64,000 nt of DNA from assembly GCA_027919835.1 (NCBI GenBank), contig JANVFP010000004.1, positions 868,001 to 932,000 of the forward strand, read 5' to 3'. Below, in pieces: positions 1-12,600 of this stretch. The first letter of the stretch is position 1; the number at the start of each line of letters is the position of its first letter. A program made the translations under genes and the position numbers. The notes under the pieces were generated by a model. It was not told the DNA's origin and made no database searches. It saw only the letters and a list, made by a program, of their open reading frames with translations. The DNA is from Lentinula raphanica. Lineage: Eukaryota; Basidiomycota; Agaricomycetes; Agaricales; Omphalotaceae.

Positions 1-2319
1 AATGGTGCTATGGTGGCAGTGAGCACAACAGATAGGCCAATGCTGTGAGTAGTTTTCCGGTTCAAAGGCAGCAACCTTCTTCTCTTCTTCATTGTTCACG
101 AACAAGAGTGTGTGATCTAGATGATGATCAAGCTGAGATACAAAGAAATGTTAGAATTATTGAGACTTTTGATTATATGTATGTGCCACATTGCCTACCG
201 GACAAGGCCAGCGCATGAATACCCGACCACCTACCCACTGTTCTTGTGGGTCCCGTTTGCAGGTAATACATTCGAAGAGTGGATTGGCATCATACAAATC
301 TTGAATAGTCGCTGTGTTGGGATCAAGTGAACAGGCTTCTACGAGTTTTCTCGCGTGATCCGAGAAGGAGTCGCTGTATTCGATTGGAAGAGATGACCAT
401 GGTCCATGATGGTGCGCTCGGACAAAGGGTGGATCTTGGATCGTAAAGCCCACAGAAGAATTTACGCAGCAATGATGATTAAACAGCTGAGGATAGTATA
501 AGGGTATATCATGACCGAAGCAAGTTTCGCATTTGAAGACCGTTGTTGCTAGAAGCAAATCACTGACTGAAGCTGTAGGACGTGATTTTTGCACGATTTC
601 TAAAAGTTGATGAATTGTTTTGACCTGCCATTGGGATATGAACCCATGTAGATGTGAAAGAAACTTGGAGCGGAAAAATTCGGTTGACCAGTCTTGATTT
701 TCAGGGGCACCGTTTGTGTACCAGATCGAGGTCGAGAGAAGAACGTCGCCCATAGTCGGAAGAGGGAGTTCTCGAAGATCAGATTTCGAGATGATGGCGT
801 CATATGATTGCACAGTGCAGGAAACGCGAGGAGCAAAAAGGCGTCTTCGTTTGATGTCTGAGAGAAATTGAACTATTTCATCCTTGATGGTAAGCCAGTC
901 TTGAATAGCAAACCGTGTCTGTGAGTGCAGAAGATAGAATAATTAGAATTAAAAAACCGCATACCGCGATTTGTGAGTTTCCTTGGCTGCCTCACTGATT
1001 TGAGGTTGCTGAAGGGGTCATCAAAACCATGAGAGAAATTTTGCATGAGAATCACGGCTTCATCGCGCCAGCCAATGTCTTCTAGACGGCTGAGAATTCT
1101 GGTGGCGATGAAGTATACCTATGTTCAAATAATGTGTTGTATGGGGAAGTAGTTTACAACTCACGCGGCCTTTCTATCATCTCGGATAGCATTGAATCTA
1201 TCAGCACGGCTCCTCAAGCTCAACTCGTGCCAGTCAGCGTATTCTTGATTGTGCTAGTAGTGCTATCATCTGAGATCGGAATGAACGGCAGAAATCATTG
1301 ATCTCACCTTGTTGATGGCGAGACGCTCTGTCCTCTTGCGGATTATCCACGCATTGCGGTCTTCCTGTGTCTTCAGTGCATCAAACTCTGCTTTGTAGCA
1401 TAGTACAATTTCTTTGTTGCCAATAATATGCTCGGTTTTATGAGCTAAATCAGACTAGTAGTGAACTTGAACAGCATTATGATCATAGAGGACGAGACCT
1501 ACAAGAATTGTATTTAACCAACTCCCTTGGAAAGATATCGCTGTATTGATGTGCAGCCAGAGGATGGTTATTGGGTAGTCCAGCGATTGGCGATGTAGGA
1601 AAGCTAGATCGACTTTGAAACGAGAAAACCATGAATAAACAAAAGCAACGTACGTTCGTAAACATTTTTGACAGGACCGCATACGAAAGTTCCACAGAAT
1701 GTTATCGCATCGTCCGGAGCGCATACAGACCTGTACACAGTTCAGAGAAATGCTTTAAGACTGTGTGAGGCTGTGGACTTACATGACAATGCGGTTCAAA
1801 AAGAAGATTTGCATATTGAGGCTCACTGAGATCAACTGGGCAAGGCGGTAGCCCTTCCACGTTTGAACCAGCGAGCCGCCAGATGTTCGCGGAAGATTTA
1901 CTCATTAGAATACTACGCAAATCTTTAGACGTGCGTGCTAGTCGTAAGAGATCCCTTGGTTGAAGATAGCAGAAGATCTACATAAAAGTTGAACGGAGTG
2001 GATAAAGAGAACTCTCGAATGTGACAGATACCTCAAGGATCAGTTCCACCGGCATTATATTCTTGGCCAATTTATCGAGTAGACCCAACTTTCCTCGAAC
2101 CTTCCTAAATTGTTCTGGCACGCGCTGCCTCTTGATGCTAGAAGTTTCTATCTGAGAGGAAGTAGACGAGTCTGCAGAGGCTGCGCGTCCCTTTCTCTTC
2201 CTCTTCCGCTTCGTCACGGAGTGGTTGTTGTCTTCTTCATAATCTTCGTTAAGACTAACCTCAGTGTCCCCGGTACTTTGGGGACTACAGATAATAGCTG
2301 AGCCCAAGGGAGGATGCAT
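1..2319 (-). CDS. F-box protein, copy 1 of a tandem pair (3' end outside window)
   Basis: The start is the ATG at 2317-2319. The first exon encodes an acidic then strongly basic, Lys/Arg-rich tract and the beginning of an F-box (MPVELILEV). The next exon (about 1750-1975) carries the rest of the F-box (RDLLRLARTSKDLRSILMSKSS) followed by a conserved block ending in FEPHCH. Several short introns follow, then a large exon at about 157-880 with paired Cys motifs (CETC, CITC). The reading frame continues to the left edge with a CCAHC-like motif, so the C-terminus lies outside the window. By family knowledge, F-box proteins dock substrates onto SCF ubiquitin ligases; the substrate is unknown. It is closely similar, exon by exon, to the neighbouring gene at 2692-5236, so the two arose by tandem duplication. 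Confidence 0.8.
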
Positions 2320-2691
2320 AGCTCCTGAGACAACAGCTTCCTTGTGCGTAGTCGAAGTATGGTGGGCAAAGAACAAAAACGAAGTTAAACTTGTGGTTAG
2401 GGACCCACGATCGCACGGTCAGCTGACCTGAGACACTACGAACCTCTACAAACTCAACACCGTTACCAACCGCGGTTCTCAGAACGGTGTCAACACAAGA
2501 AGAGTATTTGACATGGAGGTGAGTTTCATTATACGTAGAGGAGATGTTTGACCTAAAGAATATCAGAGATGAAAGATGGATAGCATGCAACTTGGACGAG
2601 TACTGAGAAATTGTTGAGACGAAGGTATAGTAACTAGATACATACAGTACATGCATCCCATAGATATTTGACTTGCAATGGTCATACTTTA
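2320..2691. other. intergenic spacer between the F-box paralogues
   Basis: No convincing coding sequence. It holds the upstream region of copy 1 and the 3' flank of copy 2. Confidence 0.6.
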
Positions 2692-5236
2692 TCAGTCCTT
2701 CCAGCCGACTCTTACACGGGCAGCTGTGGCAGAATCCTTGTGTCGAAACAAATTGCCCATATGACTCAACGGCGTGTCATACCTCCAGTACCAATGCTTT
2801 CGTAGTGCTTTGACTTGCTCCTCGTACGTGCCTGACTCTGGAAAGTCTACGACAGTGTGGTGATGTCTGTAATATCGTCAGTTTCCATTAACAGCATGAA
2901 GAGAATAAGCGTCACAAACTTGGCTTTCAGATGCTCAACAATGCTATGCATATGGACCTCCTGGTGACAACAAGCACAACAGATAGGAAACACCAGATAG
3001 CATTGGATGGGCGGTTCAGAGGCAACAACATTGATCTCTTCTTCGTGGCTCAAGGCCCTGAAATCATGATTTCGATCATGGTGTAGCTAAGATGTTGAGA
3101 AGTGTTAGTGGGAGGAGTCGTCGATTGAATTTGATTCGCCTACCGGGTATGGCCAACGCATGAATAACCTACCACCACACCACACCTGTGAAGACGTTTC
3201 GCAGGTTGTACATTCGAAGAGAGGATTAGCATCATATAAATCCTGAATCGTCGCTGTGTTGGGATCGAGCGCACATGCTTCTACAAGTTTTCTTGCGTGA
3301 GCCGAATAGGCCTCGCTGTATTTGATTCGAATAGGTGACCATGGGCCAGGATACTGGTTAGGTGTATCATCCGGATAGTTGACGAAAGGACTTGTGCAGC
3401 AACGGTGATAGAATAATTGCGGATAATATAAGGTTTCTCCATCGCCTTGATTACAAGACTCGCATCTGAAGACGGTTGTTGCTAGATGCAAATCGCTGAC
3501 GGTGGCTGTCGGACGGGATTTTCGCACGATTTCCAAAAGTTGCTGATCGTTTGCAGCCCGCCACTCGGTTATGAACCCACGGAGATGTTCATGAAATTTC
3601 GAGCGGAAGAGGGTGGTTGTCAAGTTTTGATTTTCAGGGGTGCTGGTATACCACACCGAGGTTGTGTGAAGAACATCGCCCATCGTCGGATAAGGTTCTC
3701 GAAGATCAGAATACGAAAGAACCGTTCCGTACATCTGCAAAGTGCAAGAAAGGCGAGGATTGAAAAGGCGTTTTCGTTTGTTAGTCGTGAAAAATTCTAC
3801 TAGATCATCTTTGATGTTACGCCAGTCTTTGATAGGAAATGAGTCTTCAAGATACGTCTGGAAGATTCTGATTCTGCATACCATGATCGGTGAGTTTCTT
3901 TGATTGCTTCACCAGTTTGTGGTTGGTGAAGCGATCACAATTCCTGGTGGTAGCCTGCATAATTATTTGGACTTCATCATCCCAGCCGATTTCTTTTAGT
4001 CGGCTGAGAATTCTAGGGGCAACGAACAATGAGTATGTCAAAATGTCGCATGTGCAAGTGTATCACAACTCACGCAGCTTTTCTATCCTGTCGTACGACA
4101 AGGAGTTCATCGGCACGACTTTTCAAGCTCATTTCGTGCCACGCGGCATATTGTTTGTTATGCTAGTAGTGCCGTCTGAGAGTTTACAATGGATAGTAGA
4201 GTTATTGACTTCACCTCCTTGATGGCGAGACGCTGCTTTTTCTTGAGGATAATCCACGCGTCGCGATCCTCCTGTGTGTTGAGTGCGTCGTATTCTGCTC
4301 TGTAGCATTGAACAATATTCTTGTCGCCAACAAGATACAGAGTTGTACGAGCTGAATGATCATTTTAGGAGACGATGTCACGTAGAGGATGAGACAAAGA
4401 ATAGGCCTACAAGGATGATATGTGATCAACTCGCTTGGGAAGATGTCACTATGCTGATGTGCGGCCAGTGGATGGTCATTAGGCAGTCCAGCAAGCGGCG
4501 ATGTAGAAAATCTGGATCGACTTGAAAACAATCAGGCCATGAATACATGCAAGCAAAAGTAACATACGTTCGTAAGCATTGATAACAGGACCGTATGCGA
4601 AAGTTCCACAATATGTTCTCGCAGCGTCCGGGGCCCATGCAGACCTGTAGAAACTTGAAGTTGAGATATATGCTTCAACGATGTGTGCCACCGACTTACA
4701 TGACAATGAGGTTCGAAAAGAAGATTTGCATATTGGGGCTCACTGAGATCATCCGGACAGGGCGGCAACCCTTCCACGTTCGAACCGGCGAGCTGCCAGA
4801 TGTTTGCAGAGGATTTACTCATGAGAATACTACGCAGATCCTTGGACGTGCGCGCTAGTCGTAGAAGGTCCCTTGGGTGAAGATAACAGAACACCTACAA
4901 GAAAAAAAGTTGATCGAAGTGGCTCAGCAACTAAAAGGAACATACCTCAAGAATCACCTCCACTGGCATATCCTTCGCCAGTCTCTCTAGTAGACCAAAC
5001 TTTCCTCGAACTTTCCTGAATTGTTTTGGGACGCGCTGCTTTTTGTTGCGAGGGGGTTGCGCGTCTGATTGAGAGAGAGTAGACGACTCTGTGGAGGCTG
5101 CGCGTTTCGTTCTCTTCCGCTTCCGGTTCGAGACGGGGTCATTGTTGTCTTCTTCATAATCTTCGTTGTGGTTGTCCGTGGTACTGGCGGGACTGGTGAT
5201 GGAGTGAGAGCCCGCGGCAGAAGTCACCTCTGACAT
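2692..5236 (-). CDS. F-box protein, copy 2 of a tandem pair (complete)
   Basis: The start is the ATG at 5234-5236. Exon 1 gives an acidic segment (NEDYEEDNND), a basic nuclear-localisation-like stretch (RKRKRTKRAAS), and MPVEVILEV, the start of the F-box. The box continues across an intron as FCYLHPRDLLRLARTSKDLR. A long downstream exon (about 3140-3840) has CESC and CTTC pairs that could bind metal. The last exon ends at a TGA at 2692-2694 after a basic, aromatic tail (HWYWRYDTPLSH). The expected role is a substrate receptor of an SCF E3 ligase; the target cannot be inferred. Exon order and protein sequence match copy 1 throughout. The frame is intact under ordinary GT-AG splicing, so both copies look functional. 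Confidence 0.85.
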
Positions 5237-6146
5237 TTGTGTGTTTTCTGAGGCCCCGTTCTTGTACTCAGCTCTTTGTGAAGGTCGAAGGGTGATGAGC
5301 GAAGAAAAGAAACCCAGTGGCAGGAACTACAGGGTCCCGGTCCCAGTGCCACAAATCCCACACTTACGCGGTCAGCTGACTTCGGCGACATCGCGGCCCA
5401 AGCGGAGCGTCATCACGTCGCACGAAATTTACAAACGGCAGGTTGAGGCACGCCGCAGGTTGAACGTTGACGTCGAGGTTTGAAGCTTGAGCTTGAGCCT
5501 TGAAGCTTGAAGCTTGGATAGAGTCAAAGATGCTGTATGAGTAAGACACCACTGTTAGCCACAGATAGTATACAGTATATACCACAAACGCAGTTCACAG
5601 ACCAGAAAATTTTCCTCTCCTCCATGAATGATGCGGTCTGATGCGGTAGGGCATGAATGTCATTGAACCCCAATCCATTGAAGCTTGAGCTTGAACGTTT
5701 GAACGGGCCTGAACGAGTTCCAGAGCAGGCTCTTTGCGCTTCATGACCAGGCTCGTCTAGAGGGAAAGTCGTCATGCATTCATGATTTTACAGCACATAC
5801 ATCGCAGGATCACAGAAGTGGAGAAAACGATATCAACACGAGAAACAGAGAGGAATAAGTGAGTCGAATGTTCAACATCGATAAGAAGAGCCATTTCGTT
5901 CGAATCGATGGAATTAGCGAGAGATAATGAATAAATACTTGTACGCAATCTGGACTTGGACAATGCATGAGATGGTTAAAGGATGGTTGTACATACAAGA
6001 GCAAAGATAGTGGAAGATGAAGGAAGTCGGGAGGAAAAATACGAGCGGTCCATGCTTGAAGATTCAAGTAAGCCATGGCCTGTATATCTTTGAAATATAG
6101 TCCAAGATGACAAGATGAGTATGGGTATTTAGGTCAGTCCCGAAAT
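5237..6146. other. gene-free stretch with GCTTGA-type repeats
   Basis: About 0.9 kb between the F-box gene and the coiled-coil gene. No supported gene. It contains two clusters of an AAGCTTGAGCTTGA-type motif (5480-5516 and 5678-5715). Confidence 0.6.
5480..5516. repeat. short imperfect GCTTGA hexamer array
   Basis: Consecutive TTGAAGCTTGA/GCTTGA units give overlapping AAGCTT palindromes. A second, more diverged cluster lies at 5678-5715. Probably a decayed simple repeat. Confidence 0.7.
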
Positions 6147-9100
6147 TCAGGTGGAAGGTGTGGGTATCATGCTTCTCCTTCTGTCTGACCTGTCGCTCCT
6201 TGCTGGCGTGCTATCAACACTGTGCAAGGTATCCACATTCTCTTTTTCTTCTTGCAGATCAGCAAGATTAATCGCAGCAGGAGTTGCAGTCGAGGTAGGG
6301 CCTGCAGGTGCAGAAGTAGGAACGTTCGGCATCGCTTTTATGGCAGCGTGGCTTCCACTGCCACCAGATAAAGCAGATGTCCGTCTATGATGAGCAACGG
6401 AACCTGAAGACGTTGAAGAAGACGCGGAGATCGGTTTCGTTGAGTTCGATCGTGAGAGAGAAGGTATACGGGCAACAGGTGTCGGCGTGCCCATGGACAT
6501 GCGAGGACCCGTGATACCGCCCAGACGAGGTTTCGTGGTGGATGGAGGCCCCATAGATGAAGCAGCCGTGCCGTTTATTCGGGTACTCTTCGCCAACGTG
6601 GATATCTTAGGTATACTTTCAGACGAGAGCTTACGCTCCTTCGTGACTGTGTTGGATTCCTTGTCTGAGCTGACCGATATTACGGATGATGGTCGAGACG
6701 TAGAAGGAGTGGAGAACACTGCGGAATCGCGACGGCTAACCCGAGAGGGGGCTGGGGTGTTGCTGGTAGACCCAGCAGTGCCACGGACGTTGTGGCGACG
6801 CTTGAGCTGCACGAAGAATGATATCAGGTTTAGTCGACACAAAGCGAGTCAAAAACATACCAATTCTAACTCTTGTTGCTTCGAATCCAAAGCCATATTC
6901 ATCTGGATGAGGTCTTCCTTTGCATTATCGTGTTGCTTGGATAGTTGTACGATCTTGACCTCCTTGTCCGCACTCTCCTGCTGCAGAACATGCACCTGCC
7001 GCCTCAATCTATCAACCTCGGCTTGCAAACTATTGACCTGGTCTTTAGTCATACGAAGTTCAGCATTCTGCTCTCCTTGACGCTCAAGGAGATCTTTCAT
7101 CTGTTCCGTGGTCTCCTTGTCGTGTTCGGTGGCTACCTGGAGCGCCCTCTCCCGCTCGCTGATCACCCTGTCGTGCTCGCGATTGATACTGCTCAGGCGT
7201 TCCCGGAGGGTCTCGATATCCTTCTCCAAGTCTACGACGCGAGCAGAGTATTTCTCAACATCGCTATCGCGTTGTTCGATGTTCGACTCGAGGCGAGAGA
7301 TTTCATTAAGAGAGTATTGGCGCTCCATCTCAAGTTCAGCGATACGAGTCTCGCTTTCCTTCATCGTCTGGGCTATGCGTTCGGCATGTTCGTGTTTGTA
7401 GCGAACTTGATCCTTTGCCTATCAAAAGATGTCAGATATGGTACATGGAAAAGGACCTGATCATACCGATTGGATTTGTTGCTGCAAATCTTCAGTAACC
7501 TGGCGCATCTCATCCTCCAGTAACGCCTTCGCCTCCTCGATCTCGATTCGTCTATTCTCACTATCATCCCACTCCTCTTCCATGTGTCCGATTCTTTCTT
7601 CTAGCTGCTCTATCGTCGTCATCAAAGACTTGCACTCTTGTTCGAGGTTAGCTTTCTGGCTTTCAGCGGTACCGAGACGTTCCTTCAACTCCTCCACACC
7701 TTCAGTCGAAAGGAGCTGTGCCTTCTGCCACTCGTCTCTCTCCTTTTCCAAAGCCTCGATCTTCTCGGTAGCCTTCTCGCTATGGCCCCATTGTGCCTCG
7801 AGCTCGTTCTTCATTATCGTCAATTCGTCTTCAGTCATCTTCAGTTGTTGTCTGAGTTTTTCGTTTTCGCCCTCTAGGGCAACCGTTTCTGCTTTGGCCT
7901 GCTCGGTCTTCATGATCATCTCAGAACGTTGCTTCTCCCATTCTGCCTCCGCCAATCGATGCCTCTCTCTCTCTTCCTCTTTTTCATCGTCGTTTTTCAG
8001 GTCAGCCGCCACAGAGGACAAGTCCATCGTCACCATACTGATGTTCCCCATTTGTTCGATCTGCTCCTGGGCCTCCCTCAGACCTTGTTGAAGTTCGCGT
8101 TGGCTTTCATCACGGCTCCAGACGGTCTCTTTCAGGTCCAAGATTTCTTGACTACGTTCTTGAACAATATTTTCCAACGCTTGGACTTCATCCCGGAGAG
8201 CCTCTTCGCGCCGAGATATGTCACCCTTCTCTCGTTCAAGGCTAGCTATCTGACGATGAAGCATACGCAATGCCTCGCCGCTGGCTTCGTCCATGACACT
8301 CCGGTCCATGCTCTCCTGACGTGAACCCTCGACTTCGTCCTCAAGGAAACGGCACGTTCGCTCCAGTTCTGCGACTTTCTTCTTCCATGCGCGGAGCATG
8401 CCTTTCCGTTTCAACTCCTCCTTTTCGAGCTCGCTGACCTTTTGTCCCAAGACTTGGACCATTTCATCTCGAGCGCGAAGGTCAGTCTCGTACTGCCCAC
8501 AGAGCTCAGTCTGTAGAGCCAGTTGGGTTTGTAGCGAGACGATAAGGCTATCCTCGCGTGAGGTCTTGCGAGCATGTTTTGGTTGGCCTTTCGGAGGGGT
8601 GACGGGGATCATAGTCTGAGGAGTGTAGTAGGTGTTCGCCGTTGCGCTGAATGGATCAGGCTCGGGTTTGGCGGGATCGTAAACGACAAGCTCAGATGAT
8701 GACTCGTCATTTATATCAGCTTCTGGAGGTTTAGAGCTGATAGGCGAAGATCGTAACATGGAATGGAATACAGTGTCGCTAAGAGCCCGACTACGACTAC
8801 GAAGGGAAGACTGGGACGGCGAGTCTGTACTCCGTAGGGATATTGGCGAAGGAGAAGATTTGGTGTCCGTAGATACAAGGGATGGGACGGCTGAAGATGT
8901 TGAAGAACGTTTAGATGCGTCAGCCATGGAGTAGAAGACAGTCTGCCCAAAGCTGAAGGACTGGCTGCGGTCATGCAAAATCGATGGGAGTTTCGGGGAC
9001 TTTTCTTTTGAATGGAAGATACCTTCATCAACCGACTCGGGAACAGCGGATTGAACAGATTCATTAGACTCTGGTTCTTGGGCCTTGGCTTTAAGTGAGC

Positions 9101-10166
9101 CACGGTAAGGAGTCGATGTCATAGCGTTCACTGCGAGTTCTTTATCCTCATCAGAAAATGGAAGCTCCAAATCTTTGTCGAGATCAATGTTGAGACCCAA
9201 GCTAGGAGAAAAGGCAGGCAACTGTATCTCCTGCGACATATCGAGGAGATTGGAAGTATCTTTCTGGGGGAGTGGAGAAAGACTGGTTGTTTGCTCGGTC
9301 TCTTGTCGCATTGGAGAAAATACTTCCGCCACGGAAGGCCGCGCGTTTTTAGGCGACGAAGATGGTCGGAAAACGACCGATGAAAGAGTTGCAGCCTTCA
9401 TGGGTTCCCCAACACTCGGGCTAGACAGACCAGGAGGAGCAGACAGTGGTGGAGGATATTCGTTGTCGGTTGATTGGTCTGGAGAGTCAACCTGATACGC
9501 GTTTCTGGAAAAGAAACGCACATTTCTACCCGTACCAGGTGTATTTGGGTCACGAAGAATAGAGCGAACTGAGCCTTGCACCATCCCAGGTGTAAGAGGC
9601 CTTAGGTCTTCGGCATTCAAAGTCTGCAGTGTGTCAACAGAAGGCCTTTGCTGATAGTCTTCTGGTGAAGACCGAATGGAATCGAAGGCATTTGTAGGTG
9701 ACAGCGGAGAGCGCAAAAGATCTAATGAAGGCCGTTGATTTGCTTCGCCTGCAGCAGCGGAAAGAGTATTTCTTCCTGAGGTTCTACCAAGAGATGATTG
9801 AGATTCTGAAGACTTGTGAGCAGATATTTGCAAATGAAGATACAACAACTCACGATTACCAGCAAGAGAAAGAGATGATTTGACCTTTTTCGGTATTCCT
9901 AATGATAGTTTCGGTGGGCCAGGCGAAGGTGCGCGTCCGTCATCGTCCAGAGGCATTCGTGAGGCTCGTTTGAACATCGATCGTTTAGATTTTGTTGGTG
10001 AAGGAGGAGGACTAGTAGAAGAGCTTTCCTGAGGCGCCGGATGAAACATAGAGAGGTTGGGGTGTTGCTCGAGAACCTTGCCCATAACGTCGCCCTGCGA
10101 TACGGTCGATGTAGAAGTCGTGTCCTGCTCGCCATGCTTGAGCGCACTAGTCAATTTTCGCCACAT
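6147..10166 (-). CDS. long coiled-coil protein, probable spindle-pole-body / microtubule-associated (Cut12-like)
   Basis: ATG at 10164-10166 (MWRKLTSALKHGE). Introns are visible at 7419-7466 and 6807-6860; a third, 48 nt and therefore frame-neutral, is likely at 9806-9853. The first ~500 residues are Ser/Pro-rich and disordered. They include a SILRDPNTPGTG element followed directly by RNVRFF, an RVxF-type PP1 docking motif. An SILxTPGT-RVxF arrangement is, from memory, found in fungal Cut12-type spindle-pole-body proteins. From about residue 530 to 1040 the sequence is heptad-rich Glu/Lys/Arg/Leu coiled coil. The last ~210 residues are basic and Ser/Thr/Pro-rich, ending RRRSMIPTPST, an SxIP motif for EB1-family binding. 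The Cut12 link and both docking motifs are inferences; the coiled coil is certain. Confidence 0.7.
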
Positions 10167-12600
10167 GGTCGAAGGCTACAGAAGGAAATCAAAGAATAGC
10201 AGTCAGGGACTAGAGCCCAAAGCACGACGAGCAGAACCAACAGATGGGAATCAACAGTGATGAAGAAAACAGGTTGAAGTTGAATTCACGCGAGTTTCCA
10301 ACTTCAACACTGTCACGTGATCGCTCGGCACAGGCTCAGCTACGTCATTGAGCGCTTGACCGGTATTATGAGCGCTATGAAGTAGTGCAGCCCAACTTCA
10401 AGTTCGACCAGGTTCGACCAGAACTTCTTCTGCTGTGATAACTAACCTATTTCTTGAAGGATTTCCTTTAGTTGATCCACTTACTCTGCAGCTTGTGACG
10501 AATCTACCACAACCCAGAGCAAAGTAAAAGGTAGGAAGCTCATTCCGGCTAGGCACTTTTGAAAGATTAGTCTTTTCCCAGACGCTCACTTCGAATTTAT
10601 GCAGAGAAAGACAGATCGATACGTGGCAGCAGAAGCAGCTCGTACTTCTTTAGGCTCTGCCGGAAGCTGTCTCCTCGACCACTATATGTAGGCCCGGGTA
10701 AGTATTTCCAACTAGGAGCAAAATCGTAATGACTTCTCGCCTCTTCTCGCCTACATGGCACTGGATCAAACCCCACGTCTCTTGGAGGAACATCGTCAAC
10801 GCATGGTACTCGATGATCCCTAAATCCTGATAATCAAATGACATGGTTGAAACTCCCATTGCACATCCACCATGGTCCACCACTGGCGTTGTGTTTAATT
10901 TTACCGGAGACCCTCTAAAATTTTACTGTGGGTCCTCCTGTATGGGAAAGCAATGGTAAGTTGCCTGAAGGCTGAATGGTTTCATTTTACACGCATCTAC
11001 CTTCTTCCCAAGTGCACCCAAGTGCCAGGCATAGACCAGAGCATGAGACTGACTATTGTCCTCAGACGCAGATTATGTATTGGCGGTGCCTGCCAGAGGT
11101 ACTTGGTACTTACTCCTTGGAGCATGCAAATAATTTCACCAGAACACAAGGCCCAAGGGGAATTATTATGTTGCTCGCGCTCCATCACGATTCACGACGG
11201 TCTTCCCGTGGTATAAGCCTGCCAGTTTGAGCCTCGGATGCATAAAAGTAATTTTCGTGATTCCAGCACGATCCCGGCTTCCGACATCGTGAAAACCTAT
11301 CCTGTTCAGTGTTCTAACTTCTATCCAACTTCACAAAAAAATTTCTTATCTTCCAGTCAATGTAGATTCCCGGTCAATTCACAAGTGGGGCTTCAGGTAA
11401 AATCACCAGCGTGGTAGCCTGTAGGGTTGCTGTAAGATGTGTCGGCGACCAACAGAAATCAGCAGATATCAGTACGTGAGGCGGGAGGCAAACCTGCAGG
11501 CGTGCAGTATGTGCTACTCAGGGTTTTCGAATTTTCTCTTCGAACGAGGAGTCCGATATCAAGTTGAACGTGCACATATACCGCACGACACGTGTAAATT
11601 CAGCTCAGAAACGTGCAAGAAGCTGACGACGTGGTTAGCATGGTGCCACCCGCGCTAAGGAATGGGCCACCAGAATTTACTAGAAAGTCTGATGCAACCA
11701 GTCGTGAGCAAAGCGGCTTGCGATTGGCTTACTTTCTCTTTTTCTCATGTCGAACGGCCCACCCACAGGGCCACAAATGTTTTGTTGAATTTGTGTTGAA
11801 TGATGAATGGTGTCGTTGATATTTCTCATCTCTCGGCTTCGAAGGGCGGCTGGGGGCGGGTGAATGGCAGAAATCGCGCGCAGAAAACTTACGGACATAT
11901 CGGAGCGGGATTGTCATGATTGGACACTTCCGGGAAAAACCGAATGTCATGAACATAAACATCGGATGGGGATTTCGGAAGCACTCCGAACAAGGCAAAT
12001 GTTAAGACCACCGAGAGTCGAATGTTATATGCCACACAAGAGGTGCACCTGAGCAACGTCCAAGGACCTAAGGACCTTGCCTGGACAGAGAGGAAAGGAA
12101 GGACGGGAAGCAATAAAGTCGAATCTGGATGGGATCAGTCTAGACAGAGCCTTTCTTTGGTCTGCTGCACCAAAACGCTCATGAGAACAGGGGAACTCGA
12201 GAACAAATCTGTGGAGACAATTTGATATCGTCTGACCCGACGCTCGAGCCGAAGGATTCGTTATTTTGAACCAGTCTATGTAGGGTAAATGTGTGTGGAA
12301 TGTTAGGGAATGTTCAGCAAACGTAGAAAACAGCAGCAGTGGATGTAGCCTATGCGTTGGCAAAGAACAGACTTAGAATAAGATGAGGGGTATTGCGTAC
12401 AAATTATTTGAAAACGTTCAAACTTGCGTCAGGGTACATGTACAGTTCGAATGCGATGGTCATCAAGTGTATATGCTCGTGCAAGTGGATATCAAAGGTA
12501 AGAGGAGAATATAAGATAAATAAGGCGTTAAAGAAGTAAGTTAGGAAGAGAGGAGAGTATCGGAAATAACGAAGAAGAGCATATGGAGGATGAGATATCA
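10167..12600. other. 2.4-kb gene-poor stretch
   Basis: No ORF here has recognisable composition or domains. The first 200 bp should be the promoter of the coiled-coil gene. It holds a CACGTG box (10314-10319) and a CRE-like TACGTCAT (10341-10348), both seen by eye and unproven. Near-duplicate GTTCGACCAG units occur around 10400-10425. Confidence 0.55.

Noticed and set aside
7429..8091. Plus-strand open frame of 220 codons, Ser/Phe/Cys-rich
   Set aside because: It is the antisense shadow of the coiled-coil gene; Glu/Lys codons read backwards give Ser/Phe.
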